Shown: one piece after another, positions 47,524 through 56,716 of the stretch
Layout: every line of letters starts with the position of its first letter
Numbering within the stretch: position 1 is the first letter of the stretch
Program-made: the position numbers and the translations under genes
Notes under the pieces: generated by a model
Seen by the model: the letters and a program-made list of their open reading frames with translations, nothing else
Database searches by the model: none
What the model was told of the DNA's origin: nothing
Assembly (NCBI GenBank): GCA_001515265.1
Contig: LNDB01000003.1
Span: 1-64,000 of the forward strand
Source of the DNA: Candidatus Dichloromethanomonas elyunquensis
GTDB taxonomy: Bacteria; Bacillota; Desulfitobacteriia; Desulfitobacteriales; Syntrophobotulaceae
Reading direction: 5' to 3'
DNA: 64,000 nt

Positions 47524-48090
47524 CTATCTTCTGGATAACGCCCGCTTCCCACGGGGTTCCTTCAAGACCTCCGCCCAGATCATCCCCTGCATGATTTCGG
47601 AGGGGGAGAAGATGAGTGATCCCGCTGTCGTTTCCTGGAAATCGTCTGGCTTTGACTGGATTCCCGTCTGTTCAAACATGACTGCTTTTTCTTGTCTTTG
47701 GGCATATTCTCTGCCCTCTGTTCCCCAGGTTCCTTCCTCGTCTCCCGCACCTTCAATACCGGCTGAATTCTGCCGGGCAAGCGTCTTCCGAATATCAGCG
47801 TCAGAAGTATCTGCCCCCGGGGAAGATTCCGTTTTTCCTCTGAAAGTGGGGTGGGGAGCCGGTTCCACCGGAGCAGATATGCTTTTTTCTCCTCTTCCGG
47901 CATGGCGTTCTTGATCGAATCTTTCGGCCGATTCCCTAATCTGTCTTTCCAGGTTTTCAAAGATATTTCCTCGCAGCGGTGTCCTGGGCTGATCTTCGGG
48001 ACTTCGCGGCCTGCGTTGGGGCGGCTTATCTTTTTTGGCAAAAAAGCTGTAAATGAATGCAGCTATAATGATAAAGGTAAAAAAATCCAC
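47524..48090 (-). CDS. Membrane-anchored low-complexity protein next to FloA
   Basis: The 188-residue protein has one N-terminal membrane segment (about 2-17, DFFTFIIIAAFIYSFF) followed by a long polar, Pro-, Glu- and Arg-rich, probably disordered region, ending with a short helix EIMQGMIWAEVLKEPRGKRA. I recognise no family; the C-terminal helix recalls small motifs found in proteins encoded after floA in other Clostridia. It follows floA by 10 bases, so it may be a FloA partner. Confidence 0.75.
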   Translation of the reverse strand: MDFFTFIIIAAFIYSFFAKKDKPPQRRPRSPEDQPRTPLRGNIFENLERQIRESAERFDQERHAGRGEKSISAPVEPAPHPTFRGKTESSPGADTSDADIRKTLARQNSAGIEGAGDEEGTWGTEGREYAQRQEKAVMFEQTGIQSKPDDFQETTAGSLIFSPSEIMQGMIWAEVLKEPRGKRALSRR

Positions 48091-48100
48091 TTACCATCAC

Positions 48101-49099
48101 CTACTTTTTGGGTGCAGTGCCTTCCGGCGCATCTCCCTTGGCTGTGGTAGCAATGTTGTCTCTCATTTTGGTATCGGCAATCACATTTTGCAAATTGTAA
48201 TAATCCATGACCCCCAGTTTGCCTTCCCTGAGAGCTGCAGCCAATGCTTTGGGAACTTCCGCTTCTGCTTCAACCACTTTCGCTCTCATTTCCTGAACAG
48301 AGGCTTTCATTTCCTGTTCTTTGGCAACGGCCATGGCCCTGCGTTCCTCCGCTTTGGCCTGGGCAATCCGTTTATCCGCTTCTGCCTGATCGGTCTGAAG
48401 CTGGGCTCCAATGTTTTTGCCGACATCCACATCGGCAATATCAATGGAGAGAATCTCAAAAGCCGTTCCGGAATCCAGTCCTTTACTGAGTACGGTTCTG
48501 GAGACCAAATCCGGGTTTTCCAAAACATCTTTGTGGGAACTGGAACTGCCGATACTGGTTACAATACCTTCTCCGACACGGGCAATAATCGTTTCTTCAC
48601 CGGCTCCCCCTACCAGGCGGTCGATATTCGCTCTGACCGTGACCCTGGCCATGACCCGCAGCTCAATCCCGTTTTGGGCAACGGCAGATACGATCGGTGT
48701 CTGAATGACTTTGGGATTTACGGACATTTGCACAGCCTGTAAAACATCCCTTCCGGCCAGATCAATGGCTGCAGCCCTCTCGAACTTCAGGGGGATAGCG
48801 GCTCTCTCAGCAGCGATCAAAGCATTGACAACCTTGTCTACATTGCCCCCTGCCAGGTAATGCGCTTCCAATTGGGCCGGGGATAAACCAAGACCTGCTT
48901 TATGCGCTTTAATCAGGGGAGCAACAATTCTGCCCGGTATGACCCGGCGCAATCTCATTCCCACTAACGTAAAAATACCTACATTGACCCCTGCGGCCAA
49001 GGCTGAAATCCAGAGCCCGATCGGAATAAAAGTCAACAACACCATAATTAATACCAACGCGAGAATCATCAGAATGGCAGATGTAATAAGAGCACTCAT
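48101..49099 (-). CDS. floA: Flotillin-like protein FloA
   Basis: FloA scaffolds functional membrane microdomains. The 332-residue protein has an N-terminal membrane hairpin (about 5-45), a SPFH-like domain ([33 protein letters not shown]) and a heptad-rich end with EA repeats ([20 protein letters not shown]). It lies between the NfeD-like gene and the low-complexity membrane gene, the usual nfeD-floA order. Confidence 0.93.
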   Translation of the reverse strand: MSALITSAILMILALVLIMVLLTFIPIGLWISALAAGVNVGIFTLVGMRLRRVIPGRIVAPLIKAHKAGLGLSPAQLEAHYLAGGNVDKVVNALIAAERAAIPLKFERAAAIDLAGRDVLQAVQMSVNPKVIQTPIVSAVAQNGIELRVMARVTVRANIDRLVGGAGEETIIARVGEGIVTSIGSSSSHKDVLENPDLVSRTVLSKGLDSGTAFEILSIDIADVDVGKNIGAQLQTDQAEADKRIAQAKAEERRAMAVAKEQEMKASVQEMRAKVVEAEAEVPKALAAALREGKLGVMDYYNLQNVIADTKMRDNIATTAKGDAPEGTAPKK

Positions 49100-49131
49100 A
49101 ATGCTTTCGCCCCAGAAAAGGGCTTCACCTC

Positions 49132-49620
49132 CTAATCATTTTCGTCCTTGCGGACAATAATCCTTGTTCCTTCAACAGCAATAACCTTGATTCGTGAATC
49201 CTTCGGGACAAAACTTCCGTCTGATACAACGTCTACCCTGTCTCCGTCAATTTCTGCGGTACCCGCCGGTCTTAAGAGGGTGATGGCAGTTCCGGATTTG
49301 CCCAGATAACCGCTATATTCCCTTCTCGGGGCGATATAGCCCTCTTCACTGTTCTGTTTCTCCCTTAGAGAAATTTTTTTCCAGAGCATCTTTACCCGCC
49401 CGGTTTTAAACCCGATATAGATTAATAATCCCGTTGTTAGAACTGTAATAAAAAGATAAATTAACCCTTCGGCAAACGTATCTGCAACAAAAAATACTCC
49501 GCCTAATAACATGGCGAGTCCGGCTATCCCTGTGATTCCAAATCCCGGAATGATGAATATCTCCAATAATATTAGCATTATCCCAACAACGATCAGAGAA
49601 AGAGAACTCCCAACAAACAA
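49132..49620 (-). CDS. NfeD-like membrane protein
   Basis: The 162-residue protein has about three to four membrane segments and a C-terminal OB-fold domain ([45 protein letters not shown]), as in short NfeD proteins that pair with flotillins. It has no ClpP-like serine protease domain. The start is a TTG at 49620. It lies 32 bases before floA. Confidence 0.9.
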   Translation of the reverse strand: MFVGSSLSLIVVGIMLILLEIFIIPGFGITGIAGLAMLLGGVFFVADTFAEGLIYLFITVLTTGLLIYIGFKTGRVKMLWKKISLREKQNSEEGYIAPRREYSGYLGKSGTAITLLRPAGTAEIDGDRVDVVSDGSFVPKDSRIKVIAVEGTRIIVRKDEND

Positions 49621-49759
49621 TTTCCATATCCCCCTTTCTTATTTATCTTAACACAATTCCCATGGATACACTAATTTTTTCAGTTTCCCAAGTTAAACTA
49701 TCCAATTTTTAAGAATACCTTAAGCAATTCCAACTATGCTTAGGTAAGAGGTGAATGTT

Positions 49760-50050
49760 GTGAGAAACAATATGAAAGTTTTTTTATGGAGCATCCTATC
49801 CTTGGGCATAATTTTTATGGGGATGATGGCTTTGGGAGTATTCTTACTGATCATCGGAGCAGGGATTGCAGCTAGAATGATTTATCTGAAACTAGTAAAT
49901 AAAAGAATCGCAACTCATTCCTGCAGAACGGGTCACGATGCCAAAAGAAACGTTTCACGGAATAAAAATACAAATCGGAATCGGGCCTATACCACGGTTA
50001 TTGACGCCGATAATCCCGATAAAGAATATCAGATTCCTACATTCAAATAA
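49760..50050 (+). CDS. Small membrane protein of unknown function
   Basis: The about 96-residue protein has two adjacent hydrophobic segments (about 5-20 and 22-38, GIIFMGMMALGVFLLIIGAG), then a basic, Asn/Arg-rich soluble end. I recognise no family. I prefer the GTG at 49760, which has AGGTG six bases upstream, over the GTG at 49751. It is divergent from the nfeD unit and convergent with, and overlapping by 8 bases, the DsrE-like gene. Confidence 0.65.
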   Translation: MRNNMKVFLWSILSLGIIFMGMMALGVFLLIIGAGIAARMIYLKLVNKRIATHSCRTGHDAKRNVSRNKNTNRNRAYTTVIDADNPDKEYQIPTFK

Positions 50051-50528
50051 ATAATTGGATATCTGCTTCCAGGGAGTCCTGAAGGTACTCTTTAGCCGTG
50101 ATAATTTCAACTCCAGGCAAAAACTCGTCAAGCTTAAACCCCATAACATCAACCGAAAGCTTACAAGCGAAAAAGCTTACTCCCTTTTTTTGCGCCCCTT
50201 TTAGAAAAGCCGATAAATCCGGAGTATCATGATCTTCCATCATTTCTTTGAGCATGGCTTTTCCGAAACCTGCCATGTTCATCCTAGAAAGCGGCAAATC
50301 CTCAGGACCGTTGGGGGCAGCCAGGCCGAACATCTTTTCAAAAGCTGTTTTGTCTTCCAGCGACATTCTTTCGGGATCCCTGATCAAACAGAGGCCCCAA
50401 AAAGCAAAGAAAATATTGACCGTAATATCCAGTTCTCCGGCAGCATTGGCTAAGATTAAAGCTGCCATTGCTTTGTCATATTCTCCGCTAAACAGAATTA
50501 AACTGAGTTTCTTCTCCTGAACTGTCAT
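50043..50528 (-). CDS. DsrE/DsrF-like family protein
   Basis: The 161-residue protein has the DsrE-like layout: SLILFSGEYDKAMAALILANAA, FFAFWGLCLI, and a Cys in FFACKLSVDVMG near the C-terminal half. The family includes sulfur carriers and uncharacterised proteins. The start at 50528 follows GGTGG. It lies 68 bases after the class V aminotransferase gene, so a sulfur-transfer role together is possible but unproven. Confidence 0.82.
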   Translation of the reverse strand: MTVQEKKLSLILFSGEYDKAMAALILANAAGELDITVNIFFAFWGLCLIRDPERMSLEDKTAFEKMFGLAAPNGPEDLPLSRMNMAGFGKAMLKEMMEDHDTPDLSAFLKGAQKKGVSFFACKLSVDVMGFKLDEFLPGVEIITAKEYLQDSLEADIQLFI

Positions 50529-50596
50529 TATTCCACCACCATTACATATGTTTTTCCTAAACATATTGTCGGTCATGCGGGGATGGTTTATACTCC

Positions 50597-51955
50597 TTAT
50601 TCATACATCTTAAGATACCTTCTGCGGTCTTTGGCAATCTCGTGCAATACTTCCAGGAGCTGATCCACTTCTTTGTGCTCGTTATACAAACCAAAACTGG
50701 CTCTGACCATTCCTGGCTTAGGCTCTTGGGGATTTTCCATAACATTGCGGATCTTGTCCTGGTGTACATTCATCAATTTTTGTACATAGGGATGTGCGCA
50801 GAAACAACCGCTTCTTACCGCTATCCCAGCTTCCCCGGACAATATTTCCGCTAATTTTTCATGCGGAACAGCTTTCATATTAAAGGGAACAATACCGACC
50901 CGTTCCTGTCCCTCATCCTCTGTACAATACATTTCAACACAATCAATATTTTTTAACCCCTGGATCAATTGTCTGGCCAAGGCTTTTTCATGTTTATCAA
51001 TATTTCTCATTCCGATAGTGCTTAGTGTTTTTATGGCGGCGGCCAAGGCCACTACGCCCATTAAGTTGGGTGTTCCTGCTTCGTCCTTTGATGGAGGCTC
51101 ACTCCAAATCACCCTATCATGAGTAACCGCTTTGACTGTCCCTCCCCCCGCGTAATCCGGACTTCCTTTTGCAAAGAAATCCATGGGACCAATCAATACC
51201 CCGATACCAAAAGGCGCGTACATTTTGTGGGCGGAGAAAACAAGAAAATCAATATGTTTGCTGGAGGCGGCCGGCTTCATGTCGAACGGAGTGTGCGGTA
51301 TTAGCTGGGACCCATCAACCAAGATTTTCGCTCCGTATTTATGAGCCCACTCGGCAATCCTGTGTACGGGATTGATATAGCCGGTAACATTCGATGCTCC
51401 GGCAACGGTGACGAGTTTTACCCTTCCCTTATATTTCTCAAGTTTTTCGACGAAATCATCAAACTGCAATCTTCCGCATTCATCCACTTCAATATAATCC
51501 ACCTCATATTTTCCTCTCCAAGGCAGGTCATTGGAATGATGTTCCATGGATGTAGATAAAACAACGACCTTTTCTTTACCTTGTTTCGTTTCACTGTTTA
51601 TGTACTCGGTTTCCTGAGCAAACCTATAGGCTACTTTATTAATGGCTTCCGTGGCATTTTTTACAAAAACAACAACATCTTTTCTCGTATCTGCGCCAAC
51701 AAAACCCATTACCGTTATTCTTGCTTCCTCATACTTATCAGAAGATATCTTTGCTTTGTAACCCGCACCTCTGTGAATAGATGAATAGAATGGTGCAAAA
51801 TTTCTAATCTCCTCAATGACCGAAACTAAAGGTGGGGTAGTCGCCGCATTATCAAAATTGATTCCTCGTTCTTTCTTGCCGTTTCGCAGCTGTACCGGGG
51901 TGTCTACGCCCACGACTAAGTTCCCATAGCTTAACTTAGAAAACGTGAGACTCAT
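50597..51955 (-). CDS. Class V aminotransferase, cysteine desulfurase-like
   Basis: The 452-residue PLP protein has NFDNAATTPPL, ATEAINKVAYRFA, STSMEHHSNDLPW, the cofactor Lys in FLVFSAHKMYAPFG and the Cys loop AVRSGCFCAHPYV, the pattern of SufS-like desulfurases. It is longer than SufS (about 410) with an extra C-terminal part. No SufU, SufB or other Fe-S assembly gene is adjacent. The substrate may be cysteine or a related compound. The start follows GAGGAGAGG. Confidence 0.87.
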   Translation of the reverse strand: MSLTFSKLSYGNLVVGVDTPVQLRNGKKERGINFDNAATTPPLVSVIEEIRNFAPFYSSIHRGAGYKAKISSDKYEEARITVMGFVGADTRKDVVVFVKNATEAINKVAYRFAQETEYINSETKQGKEKVVVLSTSMEHHSNDLPWRGKYEVDYIEVDECGRLQFDDFVEKLEKYKGRVKLVTVAGASNVTGYINPVHRIAEWAHKYGAKILVDGSQLIPHTPFDMKPAASSKHIDFLVFSAHKMYAPFGIGVLIGPMDFFAKGSPDYAGGGTVKAVTHDRVIWSEPPSKDEAGTPNLMGVVALAAAIKTLSTIGMRNIDKHEKALARQLIQGLKNIDCVEMYCTEDEGQERVGIVPFNMKAVPHEKLAEILSGEAGIAVRSGCFCAHPYVQKLMNVHQDKIRNVMENPQEPKPGMVRASFGLYNEHKEVDQLLEVLHEIAKDRRRYLKMYE

Positions 51956-52028
51956 TTCCTCTCCTCCTCAAAACAGATTTTATTTCAACATAGTTTATTG
52001 AAGGAAGGGAATGGTTGTTACAAAAAAT

Positions 52029-52580
52029 CTATTTTACAACCCGCAAACTCATTTTATATTCATGGATTAATGAAGAAAATTGTTCATTGCCCCCATTTTC
52101 TTCTATAAGGTTCATGGTTTTTTCAATTAACCGCTGGTGAATTTCTTCCCGATTAATTAAAAAGCGGAGCATTTTCTTGAGATAAGTATCCGTTGTTATG
52201 CCTAAAAGCTTAAGATATGATTTTTTGCTTCGTTCTTCTGAAATTTGAATTGTTTGGAGCATCTGATACACTTCTGGCTCATCTTGATCTTTTGCTGCAG
52301 TCCAGGACTCAGGAGAATTATGATAAGAAAGTTCCGAGATTCCCAGCTTCTTGACTGCAACACCGATCATTTCCATATGGCTTAATTCTTCGGCCCCAAT
52401 CATTCCGAACAGATCACGTACAACCGGATTGTCTACATGCAAACGAAATACCATATAACGGGCAAAGGTGTCCAATTCGCTGTCCTTACCTTTAAAGTGC
52501 TCTAAAAAGAGGGCCGCAGTCTTTTCATCCGGGTGTTCCACGTAGACTGGAAACAATAAGCGTTTTTGATAGCTAAACAT
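52029..52580 (-). CDS. CotJC/manganese-catalase-like ferritin-fold protein
   Basis: The 183-residue protein has a ferritin-like four-helix bundle: an N-terminal extension, then LDTFARYMVFRLHV, a metal helix GAEELSHMEMIGVAVKKLG (E and H), and a later helix with NREEIHQRLIEK. This is the pattern of Mn-catalase and spore coat CotJC-type proteins, shorter than full Mn catalase. If CotJC, it would point to a spore former. The start follows GGGAGG. Confidence 0.75.
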   Translation of the reverse strand: MFSYQKRLLFPVYVEHPDEKTAALFLEHFKGKDSELDTFARYMVFRLHVDNPVVRDLFGMIGAEELSHMEMIGVAVKKLGISELSYHNSPESWTAAKDQDEPEVYQMLQTIQISEERSKKSYLKLLGITTDTYLKKMLRFLINREEIHQRLIEKTMNLIEENGGNEQFSSLIHEYKMSLRVVK

Positions 52581-52665
52581 CCTTCTTCCTCCCTTACCTG
52601 CGTCTAAAAATAATATATTGAGAGGAAGGATGTTCGGTCACAAACGGCACTTAGAAAAAAGCTTA

Positions 52666-53397
52666 TTAGTTGGCTTCGTCAAAAATGATTGTAAAATTAG
52701 TACCGGCAGAACTGGTATCTACTTGAATACCCGCTTGATGCTCAGCAATAATTTGGTAACAGGCCGCCAGTCCAAGACCGGTTCCGCTGTCTTTCGTCGT
52801 CAGGAAAGGTGTACCGAGATTTTTTACAACCTCGGGGGGAATCCCGCTCCCTTCGTCCTGTACAACAAAATAGACTTTACCTTCTTTACCGAAGGTTCGG
52901 ATGATAACCTTTTTATGTTTCTCCATAGCTTGCAAAGCATTATTGACCAGATTCAAAACAACTTGCCGGAATCTTTTTTGATTCAGCATAACATCCGGTA
53001 CGTCTTCAAGCTCATAAACTATTTCTTGTAAGTTCACAAGGGCTCCTGCATTAATAAATGGATACAACTGGTTCAAAATTTCATTAATATTTTGTCTTTC
53101 CATTTTCGTTTTCGTTGGTTTGCTCAAATAGAGGAGTTCTGTGAGAAGCTCTACTGCCCTGTCGATTTCTAATATCAAGGTTTGCAGCTCCTGGTGGTAT
53201 TTCTCCAGTTCGCTGTCACAAGTTAATAGCTGAAGTCGTCCCCTCACCACAGTGAGTGGGTTGCGCACTTCATGGACTATGCCTCCGGCCATCACTCCCA
53301 TTAGATTAAGTTCATTAAAACGGTTTAATACATCATTTAAGTTATTTCCCAAAAATTCCCGGGGAAAGTGATCTTGATCAGTTAAATACCCTACCAT
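52666..53397 (-). CDS. Orphan sensor histidine kinase
   Basis: The 243-residue protein has a HisKA domain with GIVHEVRNPLTVVRGRLQLL (phospho-His, about residue 42) and a HATPase domain (NLVNNALQAMEK, DEGSGIPPEVV, GTGLGLAACYQII). There is no membrane segment and no recognised sensory domain beyond about 35 N-terminal residues. No response regulator is adjacent. Soluble kinases of this type in Clostridia and Bacillus often feed the sporulation phosphorelay; this is inference. The start follows GGAGGTAGG. Confidence 0.88.
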   Translation of the reverse strand: MVGYLTDQDHFPREFLGNNLNDVLNRFNELNLMGVMAGGIVHEVRNPLTVVRGRLQLLTCDSELEKYHQELQTLILEIDRAVELLTELLYLSKPTKTKMERQNINEILNQLYPFINAGALVNLQEIVYELEDVPDVMLNQKRFRQVVLNLVNNALQAMEKHKKVIIRTFGKEGKVYFVVQDEGSGIPPEVVKNLGTPFLTTKDSGTGLGLAACYQIIAEHQAGIQVDTSSAGTNFTIIFDEAN

Positions 53398-53516
53398 TTT
53401 CCTACCTCCGGCTACTTCCTATTTAAGAAAAAATATGACAACTTTTTCTGCAATATTCCTAAGTTCCGGAATTTTTTTAATTCTCTTCGGGTCTCGCATT
53501 TGCTATTTCCGGGTGT

Positions 53517-53571
53517 AAAAAGGAGCCATTGCCAACGAACTATTCTCAGTTCATTGTGCGACAGCCCCTTC
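53517..53571 (-). terminator. Terminator after the ACT-domain gene
   Basis: On the minus strand GGGGCTG...AATGAACT pairs imperfectly with AGTTCGTT...GGCTCC around GAGAAT and is followed by TTTTTAC. It closes the transcript that ends with the ACT gene. Confidence 0.7.
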
Positions 53572-53585
53572 AGCTATCCGATGAT

Positions 53586-53981
53586 CTACTCTAATTTTAG
53601 TTTATCCATAGCGGCCTGCATAATAGCCGTATCACGAACCCGCAGTACAACCTGGGCCTGTTCATTGGCTTTTTCGACATAGGCATACAGATATTCGACA
53701 ATAACTCCTTCATTCACAAGCTTATCAAGGACTCCCGCCAAGCCTCCCGAACTGTCCGGAACTTTAAGCACCCATACAGGGGTAAGTTTTACAACACAAT
53801 TATGTTCTCTCAGTTGTTGTGCTACTTCTTCCGGGTTCGCTACAATAATTCTAAGTACGCCATAATCCTTCGTATCGGCAAGTGAAAGGGCCTGGATATT
53901 TACATTGAATTCAGCAAGCAGATTAAGCGCATAAGCCAACCGGCCCTTCTCATTTTCCAAAAAAATCGATAACTGCATCAT
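53586..53981 (-). CDS. Tandem ACT domain protein
   Basis: The 131-residue protein consists of two ACT domains (about 1-65 and 68-131: LSIFLENEKGRLAYALNLLAEFNVNI... and a second VLKVPDSSGGLAGVLDKLVNEGVIVEYLY). Such proteins occur right after phenylacetate-CoA ligase genes in anaerobes and probably bind an aromatic amino acid or acyl ligand. The start at 53981 is chosen because GGGGGATG lies six bases upstream; a longer frame begins at 53990. It follows paaK by 92 bases. Confidence 0.88.
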   Translation of the reverse strand: MMQLSIFLENEKGRLAYALNLLAEFNVNIQALSLADTKDYGVLRIIVANPEEVAQQLREHNCVVKLTPVWVLKVPDSSGGLAGVLDKLVNEGVIVEYLYAYVEKANEQAQVVLRVRDTAIMQAAMDKLKLE

Positions 53982-54073
53982 TCGGATCATCCCCCTAATT
54001 TTTTTATTTCAGGGAAAAAATATAGAACTCATATTGACTATATACCATGCAGCTTATAGAATTCCTGCTCTGG

Positions 54074-55339
54074 TTATTGAAAGATTTTCTCCTTGCGTTT
54101 ATCCTCAACCCGCTTGGCTTTACCTTCGCTCCGGGGAATGCTTTTGGGTTCAACAAGGCGGACTTTTACAGAAATTCCGGTGATATCTTCTATTTTAGAC
54201 TGAAGTTTTTCTTGGAGCTGTTCCAGTTCCCTGATCTCATCTGTAAAGCTCTGAGCGTTCACTTCTACCAAAACTTCGATGGTATCCAAATTATTTTCTC
54301 TGTCCACAATGATGAAATAATGCGGCTCGATCCCGCCAACAGACAGAATTGCTTCTTCAATCTGACTTGGAAAGACATTGACACCGCGGATAATCAACAT
54401 ATCATCAACCCTGCCGGAGATTCGGCGCATGGTCCAGCCGGTATGACCGCAAACACATGATCCATACGAAATACGCGTAAGGTCTTTGGTGCGGTAGCGT
54501 AACCCAGGGAAACCCATTTTGCCAAGGCTGGTCAATACCAATTCGCCGGACTGCCCTTCGGGAAGAACATTTCCGTTTTCATCAAGTATTTCCGGATAAA
54601 AATGTTCATCAATATGAAGCCCGTTGCATTTGAGGCATTCCATAGAGACACCGGGTCCCATCGTTTCGCTTAAACCATAGATATCCAGTGCCTGAAGTCC
54701 CAATCTGGCTTCAATCTCATCCCGCATTTTATCTGTCCAGGGCTCGGCCCCGAAGACGCCAACCCTCAGTTTAAGTTCATCTTTAGAAATTCCTGCTTCT
54801 TCCAGGCTTTCCGCAAGATAGAGTGCATATGAAGGTGTGCAGCACAAGACCGTACTGCCAAAGTCCTTCATAATCATGAGCTGTCTCTGCGTATTCCCGC
54901 CGGAGACCGGTATCGTTAAGGCGCCGAGTTCTTCCGAACCGCCATGTAACCCCATCCCCCCGGTAAAAAGACCATATCCATAGGCAATATGAATTACATC
55001 ATCGGAAGTGACCCCTGCTCTTGTCAAGTGCTTAGCGACAATCGCAGCCCAAAGTTTAATATCTTCACGGGTATATCCAACTACGGTAGGCTTTCCGGTA
55101 GTGCCGGAGGAGGCATGTACCCTTACAATCTTTTCCATCGGTTCTGCAAATAGTCCGAATGGGTAATTCCGGCGCAGGTCTTCTTTTTCAGTTAAAGGAA
55201 TTCTTCGGAAATCCTCCATTGTGTGAATATCCGCTGGGTAATGAATCCCTACTTCAGTAAGTTTCCTTTTGTAATAAGGGGCTTTAAGAGCCTGTTCTAC
55301 CGTTCTTCTTAGACCTTTTAACAATTCTTCTTGAGACAT
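54074..55339 (-). CDS. paaK: Phenylacetate-CoA ligase family protein
   Basis: The enzyme activates an aryl acetate to its CoA thioester with ATP. The 421-residue protein has the adenylate motif HASSGTTGKPTVVGYT, DIYGLSETMGPG, RYRTKDLTRI and GRVDDMLIIRGVNVFPSQIEE at the C-terminal domain. Length is normal. In anaerobes this gene is often paired with an ACT protein and IorAB; only the ACT gene is here. The start follows GGAGG. Confidence 0.92.
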   Translation of the reverse strand: MSQEELLKGLRRTVEQALKAPYYKRKLTEVGIHYPADIHTMEDFRRIPLTEKEDLRRNYPFGLFAEPMEKIVRVHASSGTTGKPTVVGYTREDIKLWAAIVAKHLTRAGVTSDDVIHIAYGYGLFTGGMGLHGGSEELGALTIPVSGGNTQRQLMIMKDFGSTVLCCTPSYALYLAESLEEAGISKDELKLRVGVFGAEPWTDKMRDEIEARLGLQALDIYGLSETMGPGVSMECLKCNGLHIDEHFYPEILDENGNVLPEGQSGELVLTSLGKMGFPGLRYRTKDLTRISYGSCVCGHTGWTMRRISGRVDDMLIIRGVNVFPSQIEEAILSVGGIEPHYFIIVDRENNLDTIEVLVEVNAQSFTDEIRELEQLQEKLQSKIEDITGISVKVRLVEPKSIPRSEGKAKRVEDKRKEKIFQ

Positions 55340-55472
55340 CTGCCCGTCCTCCTGTTTGATCTGCTTTCAGTTCCTTAAACTTGATATTCACTAAAAAACC
55401 GCTTTGTTATTTGCCATATATTATATAATAACACCTTTTTATTTTAAAGTATTATACTTTGATAGACGAAAA

Positions 55473-55496
55473 GAAACCGCCCTTGTCGGCAGTTTC
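55473..55496 (-). terminator. Terminator after metK
   Basis: GAAACCGCC (55473-55481) pairs with GGCAGTTTC (55488-55496) with one mismatch around CTTGTC; the minus strand then reads TTTTCGTC. It ends the coaBC-metK transcript. Confidence 0.85.
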
Positions 55497-55517
55497 TCTG
55501 CAAATCGCTCGTGCATC

Positions 55518-56702
55518 TTAGATCCCCGCTAACTTCCGCAAATATTCCACTTGATCGAGTCGTTCCCACGGAAGGTCTAAATCCGTCCGTCCAAAATGTC
55601 CATAAGCCGCCGTCTGTCGATAAATAGGTCTGTGCAAATCAAGTGTCTTGATAATAGCTGCAGGCCGAAGATCAAAAGTTTCCCGAATACACTTGCCGAT
55701 CTTTTCATCACTCAGTCTGGCCGTACCGAATGTTTCTACAGAAATGGAGACAGGATGAGCTACGCCAATAGCATAAGCAATCTGAATTTCACAGCGCTCA
55801 GCCAAACCAGCCGCTACAACATTCTTGGCTACGTAACGGGCTGCGTAGGCTGCAGAACGGTCCACCTTTGTCGGATCCTTTCCTGAAAAAGCACCGCCTC
55901 CGTGTCTGGCCATTCCGCCGTAGGTATCAACAATAATCTTCCGGCCTGTAAGACCTGTATCTCCTTGTGGACCGCCGATTACAAATCTTCCCGTAGGATT
56001 AATAAGATAACGGATATCATCATCCAACATAGAGGAAGGTACAATCGGCATAACAACATATTCCAAAATATCACTGCGGATCTGTTCCTGGGCAATCTCG
56101 GGATGATGTTGGGAAGAAATCACAATGGTATCAACCCGCACAGGCTTGCCATCCCGGTATTCGACTGTTACCTGAGTCTTGCCATCCGGCCTCAGGTACT
56201 CAAGCAAATCCGATTTGCGAACCTCCGCCAACCTGCGGGCGAGCTTATGGGCCAAATCAATGGGAACCGGCATATAGCCCTCCGTTTCGTTGGTGGCATA
56301 GCCGAACATCATTCCTTGGTCCCCCGCCCCGATTTCCTGAACTTCGTTTTCCGAGGAATTTCTGGCTTCCAATGCTCTATTGACTCCAAGAGCGATATCC
56401 GTGGACTGTTCACCGATAGAGGTGAGCACTGCACATGTGTCGGCATCAAATCCGTACTTTGCCCTAGTATAGCCGATCTGTCTGATCGTATCTCTGACAA
56501 CTTTGGGAATATCAACATAACAGTCTGTGGTGATCTCACCGCTGACCAAAACCAAACCTGTAGTCACGGCTGTTTCACAAGCAACTCTTGCGTCCTTATC
56601 TTCAGATAGCACGGAATCTAGGATTGCATCGGAAATCTGATCACAGATCTTATCGGGATGACCTTCTGTTACAGATTCCGAAGTGAATAACCTATAAGCC
56701 AA
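55518..56702 (-). CDS. metK: S-adenosylmethionine synthetase
   Basis: MetK makes SAM from methionine and ATP. The 394-residue protein has [59 protein letters not shown] and [20 protein letters not shown] prefer the TTG at 56702, nine bases after GGAG; an upstream TTG at 56711 is too close. It follows coaBC by 5 or so bases, so it has no SAM riboswitch of its own here. Length is normal. Confidence 0.97.
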   Translation of the reverse strand: MAYRLFTSESVTEGHPDKICDQISDAILDSVLSEDKDARVACETAVTTGLVLVSGEITTDCYVDIPKVVRDTIRQIGYTRAKYGFDADTCAVLTSIGEQSTDIALGVNRALEARNSSENEVQEIGAGDQGMMFGYATNETEGYMPVPIDLAHKLARRLAEVRKSDLLEYLRPDGKTQVTVEYRDGKPVRVDTIVISSQHHPEIAQEQIRSDILEYVVMPIVPSSMLDDDIRYLINPTGRFVIGGPQGDTGLTGRKIIVDTYGGMARHGGGAFSGKDPTKVDRSAAYAARYVAKNVVAAGLAERCEIQIAYAIGVAHPVSISVETFGTARLSDEKIGKCIRETFDLRPAAIIKTLDLHRPIYRQTAAYGHFGRTDLDLPWERLDQVEYLRKLAGI

Positions 56703-56716
56703 TCTAACCAACTCCT

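Noticed and set aside
55340-55517. SAM riboswitch near metK
   Set aside because: This stretch is downstream of metK and holds only a terminator; metK is translated from within the coaBC transcript and I see no S-box pattern.
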